Below, in pieces: positions 12,301 through 23,900 of a DNA stretch of 64,000 nt. The stretch comes from Axinella damicornis. Lineage: Eukaryota; Porifera; Demospongiae; Axinellida; Axinellidae. How positions within the stretch are numbered: the first letter of the stretch is position 1; every line of letters starts with the position of its first letter. Where the stretch lies: the NCBI GenBank assembly GCA_963931865.1, contig OZ007517.1:10240038-10304037 (forward strand), written 5' to 3'. Both the position numbers and the translations under genes were made by a program. Under the pieces are notes generated by a model, which was given only the letters and a program-made list of their open reading frames with translations, was not told the DNA's origin and made no database searches.

Positions 12301-15300
12301 AAATCTAGTAGACATGACTAGCTGGCGTAACACACTTCTGGGTCTAGCGTTGTTGAGCGCTGTCCTCACTCCTGCTCTTGGACAGTGGCAACGGATTTCC
12401 GGTGGACTGAAGCACGTTACTGCTTCAGTCAACTACGTGTGGGGAGTCACCAGCGCCGACCGCATCTACCGCTGTACGAAGCCTTGCACAGGCAGCTGGG
12501 TCAGTGTTCCAGGGGGTCTGAAGCAAGTTGATGCGAGTGACGAGGAGGTTTGGGGTGTCACTTCAGCCAATGCTATCTACAAGCGCCCAGTTGATGGAAG
12601 TGGCAGCAGTTGGCAGCGGATCTCGGGAAGTCTGAAGCATGTCTCTGCGTCAGGAAATGGCTACATTTGGGGTGTCAATGCGAATGACCACATCTTCAAG
12701 TGCAAGAAGCCATGCTCGGGATCGTGGGTGGGAGTTGATGGGCGACTCGCACAAATCGATGCTGGCTATGACTATGTCTACGGTGTGAATGTCTTGGATG
12801 ATATTTACGCACGCCCAGTGGATGGAAGTGGATCTTGGCGCCAAATTCCCGGGAAACTGAAGCACATTACAGCTGGCGGGAAGGATGAACTGTTTGGTGT
12901 AAATGATCAGAGCCAAATTTTCAGGTGCAAGAAGCCGTGTATTGGACACTGGGAGAGGGTCGAAGGAGGATTGTCACAGTGCGATGCCAGCATTGACGAG
13001 GTGTTCGGAGTCAACTCAGCATATGGGATTTACAAACGAAAAGTTACCATATGAACAAGCCACCTTGAACCATTGAACATATTCTTTCACTTACTTACAC
13101 ATGTGCACATAGTTACACTGCACGTAGAACTTTCATTACACTTCTTTGGTGTACCAACTCTGTTCACTGTCGAGTGTGTACAAGAATCACTTAGATATCA
13201 TGATGTTTTGGAATCTAGTTGCTGCACTGAAATCACACCAAATAAGTGAAGCAAGTCAACGGCCATAGTGTAGGGAAGGATATTTATTTTGCTCTTTAGA
13301 ATTGCTAAGGACTAGCAAGAAACATGGCCGCTCTTATTGACTGAAGTATGTATGTAGTGCGGGGAAGGTGGATCCTTGTAAGGGAGGAGGGTAGTGTGGG
13401 GAAGGTGGATCCTTGTAAGGGAGGAGGGATCAGAGCAGATGTGAAGCATCCTAAATATTACACACTAGCTGAATCCTACCCTATGGGAGCAGGCAAACAA
13501 AATGAGGCTAGGCATGCAGCTACACTAATTTGCATAGCACACTAGTTTTATACTATGGTAGGTATCTCGGGCTAGGAATGAGATATGAAGCTAGGATTTG
13601 CACCATTGTGATCGGCATCAATGGAGCATTCCAATGATGTCAATTTTGCTGTAGGTTGAATTTTGACCCAAAATCATGAAAAACCATGGATTATAGCCTT
13701 TGGTTGAGTGCGATTTTGACAAAAATGTGACCGAAATTAAAAATCATTCTAAGGACATCATTTGAAGGCTCCTTTTATGCTGACCACAATGGAACAATCC
13801 ACAGCTTCATATCTCATTCAGTGCAACGTTCTTGTCCAAGTCTGATGTGCAATTTTTGGGCAAAAATGGCACATCAGTCAACCTATGGAACGGGAGTGCT
13901 GTTTCTGCCAATTTAATTCCAAAATTGGCATGTCAAAACCATACAATGGGTGAGGCGTCAAGACATACTGAGTGTCTTCTGAGTGTTTGCGACTGCTTAC
14001 GGCTTGTGCTCTGAACTACCCAGCCTCTAGCTAGCCTCGTTCCCAGGCTCCTCCCCCTGCGCGCGCCGACGAAAAATACCAGTACGTATTTTTCTTCACC
14101 GCGCGCACAGGGGGGAGCCTGGGAACGAGGCTAGCCTCTAGCCTCTTTCCCAGGCCCGATCTCGGATGGGAACGAGGCTACCCAGCCTCATGCTTACGGC
14201 TTGTGCTCTGAACCACCCAACCCTATTTATTATCAGGAGCTTATGAGCGCCGCGAAGCGGCTCCTGGTATCATTCATCACCACAAAACTAATATTCACCA
14301 CCGGATATGAATACAGTTGAAAGTTACCTAATGTGTTTACTGCCAAGTTCTACTGGGCTGTCCCTGGACACTGACTCTTGTTTGTGTTTCGATCTTGAAT
14401 AAGTGCATGAACTTTGACCTATTAGTAAGTGGGGTTGCACAGAGGCTGAATGTGGCCTCCTGATTGGTCAAACCACAGCTGAAGGTGGTCTGGAGAGCAA
14501 ATACCGTAGTCGCACGTTATTAGGCGCATGCGCCTATAACTCCACAGGAAGGAGATATGCGCCTAATAACGAATATTTTCTATAATGACATTCCTCGAAT
14601 AGGAAGTGTGCTTCAATTAGAATTATAGATTTTTCCACTTCGTAGGATCGAAAATGGCTGAGTTTCTGGAAGAAAACTGCAGCACTTAACAGCGAGTACC
14701 TGGGACGAGAGTTGAACATGCGCCTAACAGCGAATATGCGCCTATAAGTGAGATGCGCCTAATAACGCGCGACTACGGTATGGCAGCAACAAGATCCATG
14801 AACACTGAGGACATGAGTGTGTATACATACAAACGACATGAATGTTGTATGTACGAGTGTGTATACAATGTCCTTGGGCTTGGCTGCAGGACATGATCAT
14901 GAGTCTGTATACAACATGAATGTTGTGTGTACAATGTAGTTGTACCTACACTTCAGTGCAGTATGATCATATGAGTACTGAGGACACGTGAGTGTGTATA
15001 CTGAGTGTGTATACAAACAAACAACACGAGTGTTGTATGTACACTTCAGGACATGAGTGTGTATACAATGTCCTTGGGCTGCTGCGCTGCAGGACATGAT
15101 CATGAGTCTGTATACAACATGAATGTTGTGTGTACACTTCATGACATGATTGTGTATACAATGTCGTTGTACCTACACTTCAGTGCAGTATGAGTACTGA
15201 GGACACATGAGTGTGTATACTGAGTGTGTATACAAACAAACAACATGAGTGTTGTATGTACACTTCAGTACCAAAGTAGATCTTTGGCACAAAATTTGAA

Positions 15301-17925
15301 AGCTGGTAGGAAAGGCAAACTGTTTGATTCGAACCAGATATTTCAGGTGCATGAAGCCGTGTAATTGGAAACTGAACAACAAGGCAGGCACAGTTTTATT
15401 CTATTTCTGAGTAGTTGAGTTCACTCTATTGCATTTCTTACTCTTACAAACGTAGACTTTAGCTGACCTGTAAGTTCAATGGAGCTGCCAAAACTACCCA
15501 CGATTGCCCTCTCCTGCAAATAGCCATCCATTTTCAACTGAAACCCTGTGCAAGAAAGAGCGCCTGCTGTGAAGCTCAAACAACAACTAAGTGACTGAAA
15601 ACTAGATGGTGGCTAGCAACAGTCCAGGAGTGAGACTGGCAACAGTCCAGGAGTGAAGCTAGCAACAGTCCAGGAGTGACGCAAGAGATATTCTCTGCTA
15701 ATGGTCTATCCTGCTTACCAAATGCTTTCCACCACTTTTCACTATGGTTCCTGTGTGGGTGTGGGGGTGTGGGTGTGTGTGTGTGGGTGTGTGGGTGGGT
15801 GGGTGTGGGTGTGTGGGTGGGTGGGTGTGGGTGCGTGGGTGTGGGTGGGTGGGTGTGGGTGTGTGGGTGTGTGGGTGGGTGGGTGTGTGGGTGGGTGGGT
15901 GTGGGTGGGTGAGTGTGGGTGGGTGTGGGTGGGTGTGGGTGCGTGGGTGTGGGTGTGGGTGCATGGGTGGGTGGGTGTGGGTGGGTGTGGGTGTGTGGGT
16001 GTGGGTGGGTGGGTGTGGGTGTGGATGGGGGGAGCATGTTATGTGGAGACGGTGAACAGGATGAGCATACTTACGTTCCAACTCCAAAGAATGCATGTTG
16101 CTTCCCCCATGAAGGAACCCGCTGGTTATTCTGCACAGATGATAATTACAGGCTTACAGTTTGATACTGAGTCACTAACTTCATTCCCAGGGGCCTGGGA
16201 ATGAGGTCAGCACTAGCCTAGCCTCATTCCCACACAGACTTGGAATGAGACCAACACTTACTGATCCTCGGAGAATCATTACATAGGTCCCCAGTCCCAG
16301 GCCATAGTGCTTGTCCCTCACTTCAATGAGTGACAGGAGTAGCTTGCCCTCCTTGGTGTAGTCGTGTTGTGAGTCACTGGTAGAGGAAGCAGGCATTGTT
16401 AGCCTAGAGGGAGGGAGGGAGGGAGGGAGGGAGGGAGGGAGGGAGGGAGGGAGGGAGGGGGGGAGGGAGGGAGGGAGGGAGGGAGGGAGGGAGGGGGGGA
16501 GGGAGGGAGGGAGGGAGGGAGGGAGGGGGGGAGGGAGGGAGGGAGGGAGGGAGGGAGGGAGGGAGGGAGGGAGGGAGCGTGGGAGGGAGGGAGGGAGGGA
16601 GCGTGGGTGGGAGGGAGGGAGGGAAGGAAGGAAGGAGGGAAGGAGAAGTAATGTATTTGGGCTGTAAGGTCAATACTCATTACATCATCGTTGCATCATC
16701 ATTATGATTGCATTACTTTCTCTTGCAGTTGTCGCAGCAGTTCCTGTGTCCGCCCAGCTGCCTGGGAACCTTGTCAGCAAAGTGGGAGAGAACAGTCCTG
16801 TGGGGAGGCCGGATCAACTCAACGAAGACGGTGCTAGTGTCTTATTGGGCAGAGAAATTTTCAAGAATAGAAAACATCTGTGTGTGCGTGCATATGTGCA
16901 TCCATTCCACCTTCTCCGGCACTGTCTTGTGGCGAGGTAATTCTCCATCTTCACCAGCATCTTGGTCTTGTGATCCTTGTACACCTGGTTGGTGAGGTCA
17001 CGGAGGAAGAACCTGCACACGGCCACAGGCAGACAAGAAACAGAGTGAATAGTATTAAGACTTAAGTGCGTGAGGCTATATCCCCACAGGAAAGAAATAT
17101 GCGTCTAAGAATTAAAATGACATTTCTAGAGCTTGAATAGATGTGCTTCATTTGGAATTAAGCATGGCTTTTCACTCTGCAGGATCGAAAATGAAAATGG
17201 CAGAGTTTCTGCAAGAAGACTTCAATGAGTAGCATGGGATGAGTCAGTACGCAACCCATGCTTAACAGCGAATATGCGCTATGCAGCACTTAAGCTCAGC
17301 CCAGCCGTGTGGTCAACACTGAGGCTGTCTCTGGTCGACTACAGCCTTGTACCCATGGCCAGGCCTTCCAGTACTGCAAGTGCTGGGCTGAGAAGATCTG
17401 GATATGAGGCTAGTCAACAGTATTCCAGATCTCTCTGACTACAAACCTGTTTGTACTGAAATCTGCAGACTTGTAGAACACGTAGCATTTGCTTGGAGAC
17501 CTGATGATACAAAGATGATATGAGGTTGAAGTTCAGAGTTCAAAGGTCAGGTAGTTTACCCGTCTCTTCCAGCCCTCCCGATTTCCTGGTAATAACTTTC
17601 GATATCCTGTGGGGCTGGGGGGACCACAGAGCGACGTCAGCACCAATGCTACCTCAGAAGGTGAACACATTTCCTACCTCCATAGTGGACAATGATCCTA
17701 ATGTCCGGTTTGTCGATCCCCATACCAAAAGCCACTGTTGCCACAATACACTGCATACGTGTGCATGTGTGTGTGGGTGTGTGAGTGTGGGTGTGTGGGT
17801 ATGTGGGTGTGGTCGGGTGTGGGTATGTGCACGTGTGTGTGTGGGTGTGTGGATGAGTGCAATGAGAGGAGAAAGACACAAGAGAGTACAGACAGAAAGA
17901 CAAGACAAACACACAATCAATGGAC

Positions 17926-17974
<49 letters not shown>

Positions 17975-20900
17975 GGCACCTGTAGCTCGTCCCTGAGAAA
18001 CTTGTGATGAGTTTGCTTCCTCTTCTCACTGCTCAGGCCAGCGTGGTACTTGTCACAGTTCACACCGACGTCTGGGTGGGCAAATGGGCACAGGTGTGGC
18101 ATGAGGTGACAGGGCAGTGAAAGTATCACACACACACACACACCGACGTCTGGATGGGCAAGCAGGCACAGGTGTGGCATGAGGTGACAGGACAGTGAAA
18201 GTATCACACACACACACCGACGTCTGGGTGGGCACATGCAGGTGTGGCATGAGGTGACAGGACAGTGAAAGTATCACACACACACACCGACGTCTGGGTG
18301 GGCACATGCAGGTGTGGCATGAGGTGACAGGACAGTGAAAGTATCACACACACACACCGACGTCTGGGTGGGCACATGCAGGTGTGGCATGAGGTGACAG
18401 GACAGTGAAAGTATCACACACACACACCGACGTCTGGGTGGGCACATGCAGGTGTGGCATGAGGTGACAGGACAGTGAAAGTATCACACACACACCGACG
18501 TCTGGGTGGGCACATGCAGGTGTGGCATGAGGTGACAGGACAGTGAAAGTATCACACACACACACCGACGTCTGGGTGGGCACATGCAGGTGTGGCATGA
18601 GACAAGGCAGTGACGTATTACCCATTAACATCACACACACACCAGTGCACATGAAAAGTGCACACGCATTCGTGCCTGCACGCAGAAGAGTCTCATGGGC
18701 AGTGCATGAGTTAACACTGGCCAGCTACTCGGGCAACCCCTCTACCACCCCAAGTCACCTGTGCATGCAAGTGCATAAGCCAGTGAGCCCAAGGGTGCAA
18801 ATAGCTTTCTCAGGCTCCAAAACACTGAAATAATTATCCCAACCTCCCTGTGGGACAATCGGCCAAAGGGCTTGGAAGTAAAGAATCAGCTTTTAATCTG
18901 AGTAGCATTGCAAGCAGTGAGGACGAGTGAGGTCCCAGGAGACTTACTGCTCAGAGCTGCTTCCACGTTCTCCGTCATCTGTTTGGTCCTGCAGTAGACA
19001 ATGGTCGGCCCCTCAAAGCTGTACACGGTCCTAAGAGTGGACATACTCTAGCGGTGAATAAGACAGTAGAGAGGCCTCGTTGCCAGGCCACACCCCCAAT
19101 GAGGCTAGACCAGGCTGAACACTAACAGAGAGGACCTCGTTGCCAGGCCACACCCCCAACGAGGCTAGACCAGGCTGAACACTAAGAGAGATAGTTTTAA
19201 TCATGTAGTAAACACATTTCATTTCGAAGGCAAATTTTGTAATCACACGTGCAAAACATGTAATGTCAAAGTGTAACATCAAGAGCGCATGATGACATCA
19301 TCGTCAAGAGCACATGATGACATCATCGTCAAGAGCACATGATGACATCATCGTCAAGAGCACATGATGACATCATCGTCAAGAGCACATAATGACATCA
19401 TCGTCAAGAGCGCATGATGACATCATCGTCCTCTGCTGCAATGACGATGATGTGTTGGTAATGCGTAAAGAATTCAAATTTTGGGGCACTCAAAATAGAC
19501 TGCAATTGTCAGATCAATTCAATCCCGTACTGATACTGAGAGAATAGATCACAAACTGGAAGTGTAGAAGGCCTGGGAACGAGGCTACGTCCAGGTAGCT
19601 AACTTCTGAATCACATACTGGCTGCAATAATTACAGCTGCCATCTTACACGCTCTAGATCAGACCACTTCAGTTCCCAGACTTCGAGTACTACCCTCTCC
19701 ACAAGCTGGTCTGACCTGTTACTCTTGTCCTTTGAAGCCTGCATGATGGGCTTGAGATCTCCAAGCACAGAGTCAGACCTCAAGTGAACTTCCAGATAGA
19801 GGTTGGACCTGGAAATGAAAGGAAACTGACGATCATTCCCAAACTATGCAGCCTCACTCCCAGACTGGTGGGAGGTGGAGCCACCACAACCATGAAGATA
19901 AAGTCATCAGAGACTTCTTTTGTATCAGTATATTTTGTGTGTCCGCTCCATCCTTCAGTATCCAAGCCAGGTATTAAGATTACTGGGGTATGCAAGAATT
20001 ACGTATAATCTGCGAGTGCAATTTGGCATTAGTAACCTCTAGTAGTATCGATCCATCTGTGAGTATTCACCTGTCAAAGCTGGTGCACGTCTCGAGAGGA
20101 TTGTTGAGTCTCAGAGAGGAGCAGATGTCCTTGCGAACTGGGAGGGTGGCCGTTGCTGTCAGTGCAAGCAGGGGAACCTGTTTGGAAGAAGGGAGGGGAA
20201 GGAGGAGGGAGGGAGGAGGGAGGAGGGAGGAGGGAGGAGGAGGGAGGAGGAGGAAGGAGGAGGGAGGAGGGGAAGGGAGAAGGAGGGAGGAGGAAGAAGG
20301 AGGAAGAGGGAGGGAGGAGGAGGAAGGGAGGAAGAGGGAGGGAGGAGGAGGAGGAAGGAGGGAGGAGGGGTTCAGTCTTGCTCATTAAAATAATGTGCAC
20401 CAACAACTGATGGACAGTAGTTGGTCCTCACATACCAAGCAACAGACCAAACCGTGTCCTACCGGCAGACCAAACCGTGTCCTACCGGCAGACCAAACCG
20501 TGTCTTACCGGCAGACCAAACCGTGTCCTACCGGCAGACCAAACCGTGTCCTACCGGCAGACCAAACCGTGTCCTACCGGCAGACCAAACCGTGTCCTAC
20601 CGGCAGACCAAACCGTGTCCTACCGGCAGACCAAACCGTGTCCTACCGGCAGACCAAACCGTGTCCTACCGGCAGACCAAACCGTGTCTTACCGGCAGAC
20701 CAAACCGTGTCCTACCGGCAGACCAAACCGTGTCCTACCGGCAGACCAAACCGTGTCCTACCGGCAGACCAAACCGTGTCCTACCGGCAGACCAAACCAT
20801 GTCCTACCGGCAGACCAAACCGTGTCCTACCGGCAGACCAAACCGCGTCCTACCGGCAGACCAAACCATGTCCTACCGGTATGCAATTATGACTTACGTG

Positions 20901-23900
20901 AGGCAGCCAGGAGCGAATCTCCCCCAGTGTTCGGTAGTCTCCCCTGAAGTCGTGCCCCCAGTGGGACACACAGTGGGCCTCGTCAACTGCTATCAGCTGC
21001 AAACCTGACAATACAATGTACCAACAGTTTACTGAATTATTTGTACTGCTTACTGAGCACATCATAAGTTCTTGACCACAAGATTACTGGGTTATGCAAG
21101 ATTTACAGTCAGTATCCAAGCAAAGTATTAAGATTACTGGGTTATGCAAGATTTACAGTCAGTATCCAAGCAAAGTATTAAGATTACTGGGTTATGCAAG
21201 ATTTACAGTCAGTATCCAAGCAAAGTATTAAGATTACTGGGTTATGCAAGATTTACAGTCAGTGAAGCATTTAGTTTACTGGGATATATATAACTTATGC
21301 AGCACTTATGGTCAGTATCCACGAGATTTACAGTCAGTATTCACGGATTACTGAGATTTACTGTAAGATTACTAAGATTAGTATCCACGGAAATAAGATT
21401 ACTGAGATTTACAGTCAGTATCCACGGACGTATTCAAAGATTTACAGTCAGTATCCATGGACGTATTACAATTATGTAAAGCTTTACAGACAGTATCCAA
21501 GCCAAGTAAGTATAAGGTTTACTGTACTGTCTGTTGCACACATAGGGGTAGTTACTCAAACACACACCTAGCCTCGTTCCCAGGCCGTCGCCGGCCTGGG
21601 AACGAGGCTAACACACACCATACTTAAAGCTAGCGTTCTTCCCAGGCGCACAGGAGGGAGCCTGGGAACGAGGCTAACTTAGAGCTGCAGCCGGAATCAC
21701 AGACTGTGACCATTCAAAAACTGCCTGTCTCCACGTGACCACTGCTACTGACACACTGCTAAAACGCTGGTGACCCTATGATCGTGATGAAAATCTGCTG
21801 TTACTGCATGACTTTATTTGTAGACTACGGAGAAATATGGCAAGCCACATCCATGCCATACCTACATCCACCGAGTCACAATCCCCGGTCACAGTACTGT
21901 TGGAGTAAACGCTCGGACAATATATCGATAATTAGTCTCGGTCCCAGACCCTACCCCAGAGTAAGGGCCTGGGCAAATGACTTGCACTTCCGCGTAGCCG
22001 AGCACTGCATTCCGGCGAAAGTGTTGATTAGTGAAAACCGCACGTTAACTACTACGTGTGACTGATGAATAGCGTTATACGCGCGCGCGCACCCGTACAT
22101 AATGTTATTCATCAGTCACGAGTACCGCATCTGCGGCTTCTCACCTACTCACAGCAACTAATAATGCACACTGAATGAAATTCCTTGTCTATTCGGAAGT
22201 GCGGTTCATTTGCCCAGACCCTTCCTCGCGGGTAGGGTCTGGGAACCAGACTAAGACCCAACCAACCCCAGCACGGATCGCTTTTAGTATCGCGCAATAT
22301 ATCGTCTAGTCTCATTCCCAGACCATTTATCCAGCGATACTAAAAGTGATCCGTGCTGGGGTTGGTTGGGTCTGGGACCGAGACTATATATCGTCAATCT
22401 ATATCAATATCAATATGGCTTACATCATTTTAATCCAATATCGAATTCCTATTGCAATTATTGGGTGCATATCTTTCACATGTGCTGTTCCAGTTTCACT
22501 TATGTGTGGTCAATTGTGATAACGTACAGTTGGTGAGCCGAAAGCTACAGCACTAGTTTGATACCAATCCAACCACTACCCAATACATGAATATATCGGC
22601 AATATGAAACTCACAATAATTGATATGCAAAATTGCCAGCACTAGTTGGAGTTGACCATCCCTTGCACCGCTACTCTAACCACACCCACCCATCAAGGGG
22701 CAACCAATAGTCACAGCTCTTGCTGACTACCGCCAATCAAGACTTGGAAAAGCTTCACTGCCAGCATTGCCGGACATGACATCACGTGTTATCATGCTAC
22801 ATTCAGGAGTGTATGGCTGCACAGGAAAAGTTTAGGGGGGAGGGGGGGAGGAAACTAAAGTGTGTATGTGCACTTCCCTTTACTGACAATGTTAGGCCCC
22901 CCTCTCAGGGCCTTCCAAAAATTTCACCTATAGGTGTAACGTACAACTTGCGGTCTCTGCTCTTGGGAGCAGTAGCCTCTCTTTTATAGTCAAGTGTGCT
23001 CCGCAACGCTTGTGGGTTTCAGCGGTTAGCTATGAATCTGTTATGAGGGCATGAAAGTGTATTCATTCAACCAAGTGTATTCATACGTAGATGCAAGTGC
23101 GGAACACAGGCCACAGAACATGACACAAAATCATAACAACAACAGAGGAGCTGAGTCAAGCTAGCTAGAGCAGTCTAGCACACCATGTGCTCTGATCTGC
23201 AGGACGTGTGGATGGCATTAGTCTTGCGTAGCCACGTGAGACTAGGATGGCATGAACAAATGAAATCACTCTGTAGTTTGATATGCACTGGCAGTTGAGT
23301 AGCCATTGAAGAGGTTGAGTGATTTCAATACACACTGACACAGTAACTGAACGTCAGGCAATACTACAAGTGGGTAATGGCATCATGACAGATGACATAC
23401 ACATTTGCTACCATGCGGTAGCTCCTTAGCCTGGTTCCCAGGCTCCTCCCCAGCTTTTTGTTGCATGATGTACAACAAGCTGGGGAGAAGCCTTAGACAC
23501 TATGCGACAAAAAGTAGCCATTGAATAAATAAGTCCATGAGTGGTCTCTGTCGCCTTGGCCTTGCTATCGCTATGATCGAGGAGGTAGACTAAACATTAT
23601 TAGTGTCCTGCAGACTGCATGATGTGCTGGAACAATGTGCAGCATGCGATGAAATTCTACAGCCTGAGGTTGATCAGTTGAATTCGAATGACAGTGCTGC
23701 AGTAGCCTTGTTCCCAGGCACTCGGTATATGCACCCTCTCAGGCTCGCCCCACAATGTCATGCGCATTCTTCTAGTTGGGGCGAGAGTGAGCGAGCCCCA
23801 ACTAGATGAGTGTGCTGAGAATTTACATATATAATTATATATATGTTTATATCTGTCGTACGTCGTGCCGTAAATCACTTCATGCCCGTGTTCTGCGTGT

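Noticed and set aside
15576..16204. His/Pro/Thr-rich and Gly/Val/Cys-rich open frames across the GTGGGT array
   Set aside because: Low-complexity translation of a simple repeat; the true coding content is the 32-nt WRN exon 20 at its edge.
16399..16680. Pro/Ser/Leu-rich open frames across the GGGA array
   Set aside because: Simple-repeat translation within a WRN intron.
17065..17290. Additional WRN exon between exons 16 and 15
   Set aside because: The sequence matches a degraded TACCGTAGTCGC-family MITE (shared 'ggatcgaaaatg' block with 14640), and exons 15 and 16 already join in phase.
20443..20878. Regular 23-bp direct repeats reminiscent of a CRISPR array; same for 11225-11550, 43996-44490 and 5918-6320
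   Set aside because: The repeats are contiguous without unique spacers, lie in eukaryotic introns and have no cas genes nearby; they are minisatellites.
20395..21008. Long plus-strand open frames through the 23-bp array
   Set aside because: All frames are open owing to a stop-free repeat unit; the translation is only the repeated peptide.
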